64,000 nucleotides of DNA from Dyadobacter sp. 3J3 (GCF_009801115.1 NZ_VTOL01000004.1:186001-250000), one strand, 5' to 3'; shown: positions 8,827 to 19,251, counted from the stretch's first letter. Program-made: numbers and translations. Notes: generated by a model from the sequence alone, not told the origin.

Positions 8827-11724
8827 TTATCTGAGCAGCTGTACCCAACCCTTGAATGTTGAAGGTTTTCCACCGCGCTGCACCGATTCAAAATAAACGG
8901 TAACTTCATAATAATACTGACCTGCTGCCAAATCACTGCCGCCATTGGTTTTTCCGTTCCAGTTGATGTTGACATCTTTGGAATCATACACTTTGGCACC
9001 CCATCGGTTGAACACTTTGAATTCCAGCGACTGGACAAAACTTGGACATTTCAGCGGCGTGAACAGGTCGTTCTTTCCATCACCATTTGGTGTAATCACA
9101 TTCGGCAGCGCAAAGATCGGGCAGTTGTCTTTGCAGACGGTATTACTCGGCGCACTTTCTGTACCGTATTTGTTGACAGCGGTCACGTAATAACAACCTG
9201 CAAAAGAAGTCAGTCCCTCATGGGCAAAGGAAGTAGCTGCCGGAGCTGCAATTTCTTTCAAAAGGGTAGGCGTGTCACCTTCGTATCTTGTATAATAAAG
9301 TCTGTAAGCGATAATGGCCTGGTCACAATTTGCTGCGTTCGGATACGTCCATGACAAATTGTTTGTAAAGGAAGTCTGGTCACAGAACTCATCCGGGGTG
9401 ATGGTGGCACAATCCAGCAGATCAATGCTCAGCACCGGCACACATGGTTTTGTGGTATCCGAAGCAGATATGCAGATAATCTGCGAGAAGTTATAAAGCG
9501 GATCGACCTTGATCTGGGTATTGTTGTAAGACCCTACTGTTTCCACTTTGTAACAATACACCACATCTTTGGCAATCGTCACATTAACAGTTCCATCCAG
9601 GGCATATTTATCGGTTCCGTCATCGGTGTAGGTATAGGAAGCTGCACCGGTCACCTTTACATCAGCAATCCTGTTGAAGGTACCCGGTTTGGATTTATCT
9701 TCTCTGTACACCCGGTGGATCTGGTTATCGTTGCTCCAAGGGACATTGGCGGTCCAATTGACCCTGATGGCATTTGGATTAGCAGAACCTTGTGACAAAC
9801 GCACACTGCTGGCCGGATCGGTTTCATCCAGTTTTACGAGCGCACCAGCATCGGTATAATAATATTCCAGTTTATAGCGGTAGGCATTGTCAACGGTATT
9901 CAGGTTTTTATCGACAAAAATCGTATCGGGTGCACCAGCAGCCAGATTTGTATTGATGGTGGCGATGTTGGTAAAATTAGTGCCTGCCAGTCCCGTTGCA
10001 CGGAAAAGTCTGTACTGCGCCGGAACAGAAGCACCCGCAGAAAGCGTTGGTCTTGTCCATTTCACGGTAATAATTCCTCTTGCCGCACTTGTAGAATCAA
10101 CGGTAACATTGGTAATAACCGGCATCAGAAGCGGCACTTCGATACAAACCTGTTCAGAAGTAAGACTTTTTCCGCCACCGATCAGATACCCCGGCTGAGT
10201 AATATCTGAATCCGGTCTTGGGAAAACAACCACGATGCGGTAACTGTATGAAACGCCTGATTTAAGACCTGCGCCTGCATTGTTGTCCGTATAAGTAACC
10301 TGGTCGGCATTGACCCTTGCGATTTCTTCGTACCCATACCCATCAAGTCCGGGATTACAAAGTACGATCGGAATTTCGCGGCAACCTTCTCTTCTGTAAA
10401 TAACGATTTTGGCACCGGGCACCTGGCATTTATAACTATCCCAGGTCAGTTTGAATGCTTTTCCGGCTGCATCAGTGATGGCAGCAGCGGCCAGGTTTTG
10501 TGGCTGTGGCCCAACAACCGTTATATGGAAAGTCGTTATATCAACCAGTTTTTGGAACAGGTTGGCATTTGGAGTTCCGGGTACGGGCCCGTCTTCTACT
10601 TTGAAAAGTACCTCATAAGGTTCCAGCCTGATCTGGTTACAGCCAGTCTGCCAGGTGAATTGTCCGGTTAATGTTCCTTGTGCACCTTGCTGAGGCACGG
10701 AGAAAGTAGCATAGGCGGGGCTTATCAAAGCGGTTGATTGGTACAAGCCACTGGTACTGGTTAGTGTGAGTTTATCTCCGTTTTTATCGGTCGCTTTTAC
10801 AATCTGGTTGATAAGTGTCCCTGCTTCGACGCAGATATCGGGGATCAGATCCAGTTTTGGACGGTCGTTTTTGGCATCGACGATGATGATCTGCATATCG
10901 CGAATAATTTCGCCGATCTTCACGCCGTCTCTCCATTCTTCTACCACGAATGCGACATTATAGAGCCCTTTTGTAACGGGAGCATCCCACGTCAAATCTC
11001 CTGTCAGGGCATTCATGCCGAAGGTAGCAGGACTGGCTCCGGTTTCCGTTGTACCCGGAGGGGTAACAAGATTAGGATCTTTATAGCCAAGATTTTCACC
11101 CAAACCTCTGGTAGTTCCCTGTTGTGGAGTATAAAGATGGTAAGCAATACTATCTCCGTCAGCATCAAAAGCACCAGGATTATGAATGTAACGTTGTCCA
11201 ACAGCACCGATATCAATAGGTGCATTTAAAAGAACCGGCGTTTGGTTTACTCCAACAAAAGCATTGATTGAAATATTAGTATGTACATAAAAGTTAAGCC
11301 TGTCCGTTGGAGCAGGACTTAAATTTAAGATACTTACGTTACGGTTATCAATGCCGACAGAGATACTCCAGTCGCCCGCAGAAGGAAAAGTATACCTTGT
11401 TGTGTAAATATTTTGCGTAGTATTGTTTCCTATGTTTCGTGTTAATGCGTCAATTCTGGCAACTTGCACTGGTTGGGCAGTTGTACCCGTACCGGTATAA
11501 AAATACATATTGACAGATGTCTGTGCATTGGCTGCACCAAGTCCTCCATTCGGAGAAATATCAAAATAACCGGTAAACGTTACGTCATACGCAAGCGAAT
11601 TGCCGTTCACGCGTTTTGCTGTAATTTCTCCTGCTCGCGCGTGTGTGGCCTGAGCCTTATAACCAGTTAACAGGAGAAGAAAAGCAAATAGAAATGATAA
11701 TTGTAAAATGTAACGCATAGACAT
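8827..11724 (-). CDS. T9SS type B sorting-domain (gliding motility-associated C-terminal) protein, copy A
   Basis: The 965-residue secreted protein has a signal peptide ending at KAQA (about residue 26). Cadherin/Ig-like domains follow (AFDADGDSIAY, GDLTWDAPV), then several FN3-like repeats (FKLTWDSYKC, ITVKWTRP, RVNWTANVPW, NLSWTYPN). The C-terminus is a CHU_C/type B sorting domain: PNVITPNGDGKNDLF, then FKVFNRWGAKVYDS and AAGQYYYEVTVY. By family knowledge such proteins cross the outer membrane through the type IX system and are surface-attached or released. No catalytic domain is visible, so an adhesin or matrix role is inference. An alternative ATG at 11718 matches the best start of copy B. 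Copy B is next to it at 12133-15024. Confidence 0.88.
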   Translation of the reverse strand: MSMRYILQLSFLFAFLLLLTGYKAQATHARAGEITAKRVNGNSLAYDVTFTGYFDISPNGGLGAANAQTSVNMYFYTGTGTTAQPVQVARIDALTRNIGNNTTQNIYTTRYTFPSAGDWSISVGIDNRNVSILNLSPAPTDRLNFYVHTNISINAFVGVNQTPVLLNAPIDIGAVGQRYIHNPGAFDADGDSIAYHLYTPQQGTTRGLGENLGYKDPNLVTPPGTTETGASPATFGMNALTGDLTWDAPVTKGLYNVAFVVEEWRDGVKIGEIIRDMQIIIVDAKNDRPKLDLIPDICVEAGTLINQIVKATDKNGDKLTLTSTSGLYQSTALISPAYATFSVPQQGAQGTLTGQFTWQTGCNQIRLEPYEVLFKVEDGPVPGTPNANLFQKLVDITTFHITVVGPQPQNLAAAAITDAAGKAFKLTWDSYKCQVPGAKIVIYRREGCREIPIVLCNPGLDGYGYEEIARVNADQVTYTDNNAGAGLKSGVSYSYRIVVVFPRPDSDITQPGYLIGGGKSLTSEQVCIEVPLLMPVITNVTVDSTSAARGIITVKWTRPTLSAGASVPAQYRLFRATGLAGTNFTNIATINTNLAAGAPDTIFVDKNLNTVDNAYRYKLEYYYTDAGALVKLDETDPASSVRLSQGSANPNAIRVNWTANVPWSNDNQIHRVYREDKSKPGTFNRIADVKVTGAASYTYTDDGTDKYALDGTVNVTIAKDVVYCYKVETVGSYNNTQIKVDPLYNFSQIICISASDTTKPCVPVLSIDLLDCATITPDEFCDQTSFTNNLSWTYPNAANCDQAIIAYRLYYTRYEGDTPTLLKEIAAPAATSFAHEGLTSFAGCYYVTAVNKYGTESAPSNTVCKDNCPIFALPNVITPNGDGKNDLFTPLKCPSFVQSLEFKVFNRWGAKVYDSKDVNINWNGKTNGGSDLAAGQYYYEVTVYFESVQRGGKPSTFKGWVQLLR

Positions 11725-12022
11725 AAGACTTACTTTGGACAGAGGCTTTAATCAGAAACAAATACTGATATGTTATCTTATTTTATAATTTTTAACTGGT
11801 CGGGATTATTCAAATGAATTAATGCTCCTAACATACACGTATTGAACGAAAATTTAATTAAAAATGTGTGTTTTATTCCCTAATACGCTAAATTATTGAA
11901 CTCTTGTTGAAGTTCGCTATTCATTTTTTCTTTTTAGTGGCATGTAGAAGGATGAACACATTTTTACTGGTTTAATTTCACAACATCAATATCAGGTAAA
12001 ATATTAAAAAGGAAAGGAAGTT
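11725..12022. other. Intergenic region upstream of copy A
   Basis: This AT-rich stretch of about 300 bp separates the two cargo genes. I see no credible coding frame and no clear TAnnTTTG element on the minus strand, so the promoter of copy A is not identified. Confidence 0.6.
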
Positions 12023-12099
12023 TAACAAAACGCAGTAGCCCGGCTATTGACTAACCGGGCTACAAATAACGTACTAGAAGTTGAAAGAAAAAAAGTCTG
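12023..12099. repeat. 77-bp 3'-flank repeat, copy B
   Basis: Near-exact duplicate of 8729-8805, with the same order of hairpin, AACGTACTAGAAGTTG and AAAGTCTG. The 33 bp between it and the copy B stop codon are unrelated to the corresponding 21 bp of copy A. Confidence 0.9.
12035..12063 (-). terminator. Hairpin terminator after T9SS cargo gene copy B
   Basis: Same 9-bp stem as at 8741-8769 (GTAGCCCGG with CCGGGCTAC), followed on the minus strand by TGCGTTTTGTTAAA. Confidence 0.65.
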
Positions 12100-12132
12100 T
12101 TTTTTTCTTGGGTTTAAAATGGTGTGATGTTA

Positions 12133-15024
12133 TTATCTGAGCAGCTGTACCCAACCCTTGAATGTTGAAGGTTTTCCGCCGCGCTGTACGGATTCAAAAT
12201 AAACGGTAACTTCATAATAATACTGACCAGCTGCCAGATCACTGCCGCCATTGGTTTTTCCGTTCCAGTTGATGTTGACATCTTTGGAATCATACACTTT
12301 GGCACCCCAGCGGTTGAAAACCTTAAATTCCAGCGACTGGACAAAACTCGGGCATTTCAGCGGCGTGAACAGATCGTTCTTTCCATCACCGTTTGGTGTG
12401 ATCACGTTCGGCAGCGCAAAGATCGGGCAGTTGTCTTTGCAGACGGTATTACTCGACGCACTTTCTGTACCGTATTTGTTGACAGCAGTCACGTAATAAC
12501 AACCTGTAAAAGAAGTCAGTCCCTCATGGGCAAAGGAAGTAGCTGCCGGAGCTGCAATTTCTTTCAAAAGGGTAGGCGTGTCACCTTCGTATCTTGTATA
12601 ATAAAGTCTGTAAGCGATAATGGCCTGGTCACAATTTGCTGCGTTCGGATACGTCCATGACAAATTGTTTGTAAAGGAAGTCTGGTCACAGAACTCATCC
12701 GGGGTGATGGTGGCACAATCCAGCAGATCAATGCTCAGCACCGGCACACATGGTTTTGTGGTATCCGAAGCAGATATGCAGATAATCTGCGAGAAGTTAT
12801 AAAGCGGATCGACCTTGATCTGGGTATTGTTGTAAGATCCTACTGTTTCCACTTTGTAACAATACACCACATCTTTGGCAATCGTCACATTAACAGTTCC
12901 ATCCAGGGCATATTTATCTGTTCCGTCATCGGTGTAGGTATAGGAAGCTGCGCCGGTCACCGACACATCAGCAATCCTGTTGAAAGTACCCGGTTTGGAT
13001 TTATCTTCCCGGTACACGCGGTGAATCTGGTTATCATTACTCCATGGGACATTAGCAGTCCAATTGACCCTGATGGCATTTGGATTAGCAGAACCTTGTA
13101 ACAAACGCACACTGCTGGCCGGATCGGTTTCATCCAGTTTTACGAGCGCACCAGCATCGGTATAATAATATTCCAGTTTATAGCGGTAGGCATTGTCAAC
13201 GGTATTCAGGTTTTTATCAACAAAAATCGTATCGGGTGCACCAGCAGCCAGATTTGTATTGATGGTGGCGATGTTGGTAAAATTAGTGCCTGCCAGTCCC
13301 GTTGCACGGAAAAGTCGGTACTGCGCCGGAACAGAAGCACCCGCAGAAAGCGTTGGTCTTGTCCATTTCACGGTAATAATTCCTCTTGCCGCACTTGTAG
13401 AATCAACGGTAACATTGGTAATAACCGGCATCAGAAGCGGCACTTCAATACAAACCTGTTCAGAAGTAAGACTTTCTCCGCCACCGATCAGATATCCCGG
13501 CTGAGTAATATCTGAATCCGGTCTTGGGAAAACAACCACGATGCGGTAACTATAAGAAATTCCTGATTTAAGACCTGCGCCTGCATTGTTGTCAGTATAA
13601 GTAACCTGGTCGGCATTGACCCTTGCGATTTCTTCGTACCCATACCCATCAAGTCCGGGATTACAAAGTACGATCGGAATTTCGCGACACCCCTCTCTTC
13701 TGTAAATAACGATTTTAGCTCCGGGCACCTGGCATTTATAACTATCCCAGGTCAATTTGAATGCTTTTCCGGCAGCATCGGTAACGGGTACTGCGGCCAA
13801 ATTCTGTGGTTGCGGCCCGACAACCGTGATATGAAAAGTGGTGATATCCACGAGTTTCTGGAATAAAGTAGCATTTGGCGTGTTGGGCCCGGGCCCGTCT
13901 TCTACTTTGAAAAGTACTTCATAGGGTTCCAGCCTGATCTGGTTGCAGCCTGTTTGCCAGGTGAATTGTCCGGTTAATGTTCCTTGTGCACCTTGCTGGG
14001 GTACGGAGAAAGTAGCATAGGCGGGGCTTATCAAAGCGCTGGACTGGTACAAGCCACTCGTACTGGTCAGGGTAAGTTTATCGCCGTTTTTATCGGTTGC
14101 TTTTACAATCTGGTTAATGAGTGTTCCTGCTTCAACGCAGATATCGGGTATCAGATCAAGTTTTGGGCGGTCGTTTTTGGCATCGACTACAATAATCTGC
14201 ATATCCCTGATAATGTCGCCAATTTTGACACCGTCACGCCATTCCTCTACGACGAAAGCCACATTGTAAAATCCTCTTGTGACAGGCGCATCCCAGATTA
14301 AATCGCCAGTTAAGGCATTCATGCTAAAAGTAGCAGGGCTTGCTCCGGTCTCTGTTCTTCCGGGAGCGGTAACCAGATTTGGATCTTTGTACCCAAGGTT
14401 AATACCAAGACCTGTTCCTGTTACATTTTGTTGTGGATTGTAAAGATGATAAGCAATACTATCTCCGTCCGCGTCAAATGCACCGGGGTTGTGAATGTAA
14501 CGTTGTCCGACTGCTGCCAGATCAATAGGTGCGTTAAGTAAAATGGGGGTTTGGTTAACACCGACGAAAGCATTGATAAGAAGATTTGTATGAACAAAGA
14601 AATTTAAATCGTTTGTTGGTGCGGGACTAAGATTTAGGATACTATTATTACGCTTGTCGATCGCAACCGCTATCGTCCAGTCGCCTGTTGAGGGGAAGGT
14701 GTATCGGGTTGTATAGACATTTATTGTGGTATTGTTGCCAATTTCTCGAAGCAGAGCTCTATCCCTGTCCACCTTGCGGGGTAGAACTTGACCATTGCTG
14801 CCAGCCGGATAAAAATACATTGATACGTCATTCTGTCCATCCGCTGCGACTTTTCCGGTATTTATATCGAAATAACCGGTAAAAGTTACATCATAAGTAT
14901 TCGTATTTCCAATACGTTTGGCAGTTATTTCACCAGCTCTTGCATGCGTAGCGTGTGCCTGATTAGACACAAAAAAACAAGAGATAAAAAGAATCAGGAG
15001 CTGAAATCGTAGATTATTTCGCAT
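12133..15024 (-). CDS. T9SS type B sorting-domain protein, copy B (tandem paralogue)
   Basis: I place the start at the ATG at 15024, which gives MRNNLRFQLL, a compact signal peptide ending at NQAHA that matches copy A's MRYILQLS. An ATG at 15060 is possible. The domain order is that of copy A: cadherin/Ig-like domains, FN3-like repeats, then the CHU_C sorting domain. From KNDRPKLDLIP to the end I count only about a dozen differing residues out of roughly 670, while the first ~250 residues differ far more often and contain indels. The near-identity and the shared 3' flank point to tandem duplication with later sequence exchange. The role is the same inference as for copy A: a surface or matrix protein with no visible enzyme domain. 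Confidence 0.88.
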   Translation of the reverse strand: MRNNLRFQLLILFISCFFVSNQAHATHARAGEITAKRIGNTNTYDVTFTGYFDINTGKVAADGQNDVSMYFYPAGSNGQVLPRKVDRDRALLREIGNNTTINVYTTRYTFPSTGDWTIAVAIDKRNNSILNLSPAPTNDLNFFVHTNLLINAFVGVNQTPILLNAPIDLAAVGQRYIHNPGAFDADGDSIAYHLYNPQQNVTGTGLGINLGYKDPNLVTAPGRTETGASPATFSMNALTGDLIWDAPVTRGFYNVAFVVEEWRDGVKIGDIIRDMQIIVVDAKNDRPKLDLIPDICVEAGTLINQIVKATDKNGDKLTLTSTSGLYQSSALISPAYATFSVPQQGAQGTLTGQFTWQTGCNQIRLEPYEVLFKVEDGPGPNTPNATLFQKLVDITTFHITVVGPQPQNLAAVPVTDAAGKAFKLTWDSYKCQVPGAKIVIYRREGCREIPIVLCNPGLDGYGYEEIARVNADQVTYTDNNAGAGLKSGISYSYRIVVVFPRPDSDITQPGYLIGGGESLTSEQVCIEVPLLMPVITNVTVDSTSAARGIITVKWTRPTLSAGASVPAQYRLFRATGLAGTNFTNIATINTNLAAGAPDTIFVDKNLNTVDNAYRYKLEYYYTDAGALVKLDETDPASSVRLLQGSANPNAIRVNWTANVPWSNDNQIHRVYREDKSKPGTFNRIADVSVTGAASYTYTDDGTDKYALDGTVNVTIAKDVVYCYKVETVGSYNNTQIKVDPLYNFSQIICISASDTTKPCVPVLSIDLLDCATITPDEFCDQTSFTNNLSWTYPNAANCDQAIIAYRLYYTRYEGDTPTLLKEIAAPAATSFAHEGLTSFTGCYYVTAVNKYGTESASSNTVCKDNCPIFALPNVITPNGDGKNDLFTPLKCPSFVQSLEFKVFNRWGAKVYDSKDVNINWNGKTNGGSDLAAGQYYYEVTVYFESVQRGGKPSTFKGWVQLLR

Positions 15025-15277
15025 ACAATTTAAAGACTTTTTCAGGATAGAGGTAAGCATATTATATCTTGACAAAATATAATGCTATGCGATGAACGAA
15101 AAATCGTATTAAAACTGTATCCGATCCACAGGATTAATGATACATAAATCGTAAGACTTTCAGGTTAAATACGCAAGCGATGTAAAAATGTAATTATGAG
15201 GATATAACAATTCACAGCAGAGGTACTTAATAATGATTATAAATTGTAAAGCACTACATAAAAATGATCCTCTTTTA
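15025..15277. other. Intergenic region between copy B and the sdh promoter
   Basis: No coding frame is supported here. On the minus strand a TATATTTTG (15073-15081) resembles the -7 element with one extra spacer base and could drive copy B. The rest is AT-rich and featureless to me. Confidence 0.5.
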
Positions 15278-15308
15278 TTGTGTCGGAAACGTTTGTACCA
15301 TACCTTTG
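15278..15308 (+). promoter_or_regulatory. Promoter of the sdhCAB operon
   Basis: A TTG -33 core at 15278-15280, a 20-nt spacer and TACCTTTG at 15301-15308 fit the Bacteroidota promoter. Transcription would start near 15315, about 45 nt before the sdhC ATG. Confidence 0.75.
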
Positions 15309-15360
15309 AAATGTTCTAAATATACCTTATTTTTTTGTACTAAAACTATTCGTGTTTGCT

Positions 15361-16032
15361 ATGTCTTGGTTTACACAGGCGTTAACAAGTTCCATCGGTA
15401 AGAAGCTGATCATGTCGCTTACCGGTTTATTTTTGATCAGTTTTCTGGTGATACATGCAACCATCAATGCAATGATTTTTTACAATGATGGGGGCGAAAC
15501 TTTTTCTCATTGGGGGCACTTTATGGGAACAAATCCTATAATCCGTACTCTTGAAATCGGTTTGGTTTTAGGCTTTCTAATCCACATTGCTGACGGTCTC
15601 TGGCTGACAAAGAAAAATAATGATGCGAGACCAGTAAAATATGCTGTAACTAATGCCAACGCAAATAGCACCTGGTATTCACGCAGTATGGGTTTGTTGG
15701 GTACTTTAATTCTGATTTTCCTGGTTATCCACACCTCACATTTTTGGATTCCAAACCGTGCAAATCAATTTGCTACCGGAGAAGAGCTTCCCTTGTATCA
15801 GATGATGCTAAATATTTTCCAGAATATATGGGTCGTCGTGATTTATGTACTGGGTTGTTTTTCTCTTTTCTGGCATTTACTGCACGGATTTGAAAGCGCT
15901 TTCAAAACATTGGGATTGTATCACTTGAAATATAACGGCGCGATTCACTTCATCGGCGTCGCTTTTTCAATTGTAGTTCCTCTTCTTTTCGCGCTGATGC
16001 CTATCTCGATCTATCTTGGATGGGTTTATTAA
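15361..16032 (+). CDS. sdhC: Succinate dehydrogenase cytochrome b558 subunit
   Basis: The start is the ATG at 15361 (MSWFTQALTSSIGKK); an in-frame GTG at 15352 is less likely. The 223-residue protein has five hydrophobic helices and conserved histidines (His32, His75, His124, His162, His165) that suit a diheme, single-subunit b558 anchor as found in Bacteroidota and epsilonproteobacteria. It anchors SdhAB to the inner membrane and passes electrons to menaquinone. It is the first gene of the operon, 114 bp before sdhA. Confidence 0.93.
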   Translation: MSWFTQALTSSIGKKLIMSLTGLFLISFLVIHATINAMIFYNDGGETFSHWGHFMGTNPIIRTLEIGLVLGFLIHIADGLWLTKKNNDARPVKYAVTNANANSTWYSRSMGLLGTLILIFLVIHTSHFWIPNRANQFATGEELPLYQMMLNIFQNIWVVVIYVLGCFSLFWHLLHGFESAFKTLGLYHLKYNGAIHFIGVAFSIVVPLLFALMPISIYLGWVY

Positions 16033-16146
16033 ATTCCGGCATTTGACTGTCAGTATCCGGGCTTTGATATTGACTAGAAAAAAGTTAAATGTTCTTTTTT
16101 AAATAGTTGAATCTAATTTTTCAGGTTAATTAACATTTCAAAATAT

Positions 16147-18135
16147 ATGGCAACTTCATCTCGTCTGGATGCCAGAATACCACAAGGCTCGCTGGAAGAT
16201 AAGTGGGAAAAATACAAATCCTCAGTACCTCTTGTAAACCCATCCAACAAGCGTAATATTGAAGTAATTGTAGTTGGAACCGGCTTGGCTGGTGCTTCTG
16301 CTGCTGCCACGTTGGCAGAAATGGGATACAAAGTAAAAGCATTTTGTTTCCAGGATTCGCCTCGCCGTGCACATTCGATTGCTGCGCAGGGTGGGATCAA
16401 TGCTGCAAAGAATTACCAAAATGACGGGGATTCGGTACACCGTCTTTTTTACGATACAATTAAAGGAGGAGATTACAGGTCACGCGAGGCCAATGTGCAC
16501 CGTCTGGCCGAAGTTTCCGGAAATATTATTGACCAGTGCGTGGCACAGGGAGTTCCTTTTGCACGTGAATATGGCGGACTTCTTTCCAACCGTTCTTTCG
16601 GCGGGGTGCAGGTTCAGCGTACGTTTTATGCAGCAGGACAAACCGGTCAGCAACTTTTGTTAGGTGCTTATTCAGGTTTGCAGCGCCAGGTTGGAATGGG
16701 AACTATCACCATGTACAACCGTCACGAAATGCTTGACGTCGTGAAGATCGACGGAAAGTGCCGCGGTATTATTGCAAGAAACCTGATCACAGGTGAATTG
16801 GAAAGGCATTCGGCACATGCAGTTTTGCTTTGTACAGGTGGTTATGGAAACGTATTTTATCTGTCGACAAACGCTATGGGTAGCAATGTAACAGCTGCCT
16901 GGAAAGCGCATAAACGTGGGGCATTCTTTGCAAACCCATGTTTCACACAAATTCACCCAACTTGTATTCCGGTATCGGGTGAACATCAGTCGAAGCTGAC
17001 TTTGATGTCAGAATCACTTCGTAATGATGGCCGTATCTGGGTTCCTAAAAAACAAAATGATACCCGTGCAGGAATTGCTATTCCTGAGGAAGAGAGAGAT
17101 TATTATCTTGAACGCCGTTATCCTGCTTTTGGTAACCTCGTTCCACGTGATATTGCTTCCCGCGCTGCGAAAGAAAGATGTGATGCAGGCTATGGCGTAG
17201 GTTCTTCCAAATTGGCGGTATTCCTTGATTTCTCAGCAGCTTTCCACCGTTACGGACAAGGTGAAGCGAACAAAAATAATGTTACCAATGCCCCTGAAAG
17301 CCAGATTCTGGAATGGGGTAAAGCGGTTGTAAAGGAAAAGTATGGTAACCTTTTCGATATGTATAAGCAAATCACGGGTGAAGATCCTTATGAGGTGCCT
17401 ATGCGTATTTATCCTGCTGTTCACTACACTATGGGTGGGCTTTGGGTTGATTATAATTTGATGACAACCGTTCCTGGTTTGTATTCCCTGGGTGAAGCTA
17501 ATTTCTCAGATCACGGTGCCAACCGTTTGGGAGCTTCGGCATTGATGCAAGGTCTGGCCGATGGATATTTTGTTATTCCTATCACAGTTGGAGCATATCT
17601 TGCAGGTGAAATCAGAACTGGCCATATTTCAACGGATCACGAAGCATTCGTGAATACAGAAAAAGAAGTAAAGGAAAGAATTGAAAAATTAATTTCGATT
17701 CAGGGTAAGACTTCTCCTGAGTTATTCCATCGTCGCCTGGGTAAAATCATGTGGGACAAATGTGGAATGGCACGTAACGAAAAAGGATTAAAAGAAGCCA
17801 TTGCTGAAATACGCGCGCTTCGCGAAGAATTCTGGAGTGATGTAAAAGTGATGGGCAAAATCGGTGATTTTAATCCAGAACTTGACAAAGCAAACCGCGT
17901 TGCAGACTTTATCGAGTTAGGTGAATTGATGTGTATCGATGCCTTGACTCGTAATGAATCTTGTGGTGGTCATTTCCGTGAAGAATACCAGACAGAAGAA
18001 GGTGAAGCACTTCGTGACGATGAGAATTTTATGTTCGTGTCAGCATGGGAGCACATTGCCAATGAAAAATGGGAGCTTCACAAAGAAGACCTTATTTACG
18101 ATAACATTAAAATCGCTCAAAGAAGTTATAAATAG
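16147..18135 (+). CDS. sdhA: Succinate dehydrogenase/fumarate reductase flavoprotein subunit
   Basis: The 662-residue protein has the FAD-binding GTGLAG (44-49) and the covalent-flavin region [11 protein letters not shown] with His76. LVPRDIASR carries the probable catalytic Arg334, and PAVHYTMGG and [13 protein letters not shown] are also conserved. It oxidises succinate to fumarate in the TCA cycle; the complex type also permits fumarate reduction. The N-terminus extends about 35 residues ahead of the Rossmann motif. Downstream, 100 bp containing a dispersed repeat separate it from sdhB. Confidence 0.96.
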   Translation: MATSSRLDARIPQGSLEDKWEKYKSSVPLVNPSNKRNIEVIVVGTGLAGASAAATLAEMGYKVKAFCFQDSPRRAHSIAAQGGINAAKNYQNDGDSVHRLFYDTIKGGDYRSREANVHRLAEVSGNIIDQCVAQGVPFAREYGGLLSNRSFGGVQVQRTFYAAGQTGQQLLLGAYSGLQRQVGMGTITMYNRHEMLDVVKIDGKCRGIIARNLITGELERHSAHAVLLCTGGYGNVFYLSTNAMGSNVTAAWKAHKRGAFFANPCFTQIHPTCIPVSGEHQSKLTLMSESLRNDGRIWVPKKQNDTRAGIAIPEEERDYYLERRYPAFGNLVPRDIASRAAKERCDAGYGVGSSKLAVFLDFSAAFHRYGQGEANKNNVTNAPESQILEWGKAVVKEKYGNLFDMYKQITGEDPYEVPMRIYPAVHYTMGGLWVDYNLMTTVPGLYSLGEANFSDHGANRLGASALMQGLADGYFVIPITVGAYLAGEIRTGHISTDHEAFVNTEKEVKERIEKLISIQGKTSPELFHRRLGKIMWDKCGMARNEKGLKEAIAEIRALREEFWSDVKVMGKIGDFNPELDKANRVADFIELGELMCIDALTRNESCGGHFREEYQTEEGEALRDDENFMFVSAWEHIANEKWELHKEDLIYDNIKIAQRSYK

Positions 18136-18139
18136 CTAT

Positions 18140-18162
18140 CGGCTATCAGCTGTCGGCAATCA
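18140..18162. repeat. Dispersed GGCTATCAGC-type intergenic repeat
   Basis: A 23-nt segment beginning CGGCTATCAGCTGTCGGC lies in the sdhA-sdhB gap. An exact inverted copy is at 38276-38298. It lies inside an operon, so it must be transcribed without stopping sdhB expression. Confidence 0.75.
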
Positions 18163-18235
18163 AATCCGATGCTTCTTGTGAGTTTTATAACTAAAATAAA
18201 TTTCGTTAATAGTTAATCATTAACAGTTTAGAAAA

Positions 18236-19003
18236 ATGAGTGCAGGCAATATGCGTCTTACGCTTAAAGTGTGGAGACAAAGCAATACAGATACACAAGG
18301 AGGATTTGAAAGTTACAATCTGGACGGCGTTTCTCCGGATATGTCTTTCCTTGAAATGTTCGATATTCTTAACGAACAACTAATTGAAGAGAGCAAAGAA
18401 CCTGTGGCATTCGATCACGACTGTCGTGAAGGAATTTGCGGATCTTGTTCTATGTTTATCAATGGACAGCCACACGGACCTTTGAAAGGCGTAACAACAT
18501 GCCAGTTGCATATGCGTACTTTTAAGGATGGTGATACCATTACAGTAGAGCCGTGGAGATCCGGAGCATTTCCGGTTATCAAGGATCTTGTTGTGGACCG
18601 TGATGGTTTCGACAGAATCATTTCAGCAGGTGGTTTCGTTTCTGTTAACACTGGAAATGCACAAGATGCAAACAATCTTCCAATTGCGAAAGAGGATGCA
18701 GATGATGCATTTAGTGCAGCGGCTTGTATCGGTTGTGGAGCTTGTGTGGCAGCATGTAAAAACGCTTCTGCGATGCTGTTTGTATCGGCGAAAATTTCAC
18801 AGCTTGCTCTATTACCGCAAGGCCAGGCAGAACGTAGTATTCGCGCCGAGAAAATGGTTGCACAGATGGATGCAGAAGGTTTTGGTAACTGTACCAACAC
18901 ACATGCATGTTCAGCTGAGTGTCCCAAAGAGATCAGTTTCGAAAATATCGCACGTATGAACCGTGAATATCTGGGGGCGAAAGTTTCGTCAAAAGTAGTT
19001 TAG
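18236..19003 (+). CDS. sdhB: Succinate dehydrogenase/fumarate reductase iron-sulfur subunit
   Basis: The 255-residue protein has the [2Fe-2S] ligands Cys63, Cys68, Cys71 and Cys89 (CREGICGSC and TTCQ). The second cluster region is [11 protein letters not shown] (Cys164, 167, 170, 174), followed by further cysteines at 219, 225 and 229 ([12 protein letters not shown]) for the remaining clusters. It relays electrons from the SdhA flavin to the SdhC hemes. It is the last gene of the operon, and a strong terminator follows at 19035. Confidence 0.96.
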   Translation: MSAGNMRLTLKVWRQSNTDTQGGFESYNLDGVSPDMSFLEMFDILNEQLIEESKEPVAFDHDCREGICGSCSMFINGQPHGPLKGVTTCQLHMRTFKDGDTITVEPWRSGAFPVIKDLVVDRDGFDRIISAGGFVSVNTGNAQDANNLPIAKEDADDAFSAAACIGCGACVAACKNASAMLFVSAKISQLALLPQGQAERSIRAEKMVAQMDAEGFGNCTNTHACSAECPKEISFENIARMNREYLGAKVSSKVV

Positions 19004-19034
19004 AGATACCAATTCGCAAGAATTGAAAATATAG

Positions 19035-19068
19035 TGAGAGGCGGTTTATGCAAATAAACTGCCTCTCA
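19035..19068 (+). terminator. Terminator of the sdhCAB operon
   Basis: A 14-bp stem with one G-T pair (TGAGAGGCGGTTTA with TAAACTGCCTCTCA) has a 6-nt loop and is followed by TTTTTTG. It lies about 30 nt after sdhB. Confidence 0.9.
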
Positions 19069-19144
19069 TTTTTTGTAAACAATGCAATGTTATGTCATGC
19101 AGAAACAGATTTATTGCAACGATCTAAAGCACTTTTGGACAAAG

Positions 19145-19251
19145 TGCCGTAGGCAAGACCGACATTGTAGCCGTGGATTTTAATCCACCGCAACCGATAT
19201 GGATATCCGTTAAAATTATAGAAATGCCATCGGCATGGCCGATATTTTGAT
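19145..19251. repeat. Cluster of small hairpins, probable dispersed intergenic repeat
   Basis: Three short hairpins lie in a row. TGCC-GTA-GGCA (19145-19155) is followed by GACCGACATTGTAG. GTGGATT-TT-AATCCAC (19173-19188) is followed by CCGATAT. ATGCC-ATC-GGCAT (19224-19236) is followed by GGCCGATATTTTGAT. The stems differ but the trailing CCGAtATT(G) is shared. A related pair is at 52190-52255. The region is not coding. Confidence 0.6.

Noticed and set aside
9314-14882. Many open frames on the plus strand inside the two large cargo genes
   Set aside because: They lie opposite long, domain-rich coding sequence, duplicate each other between the two copies, and have no promoters or recognisable domains.
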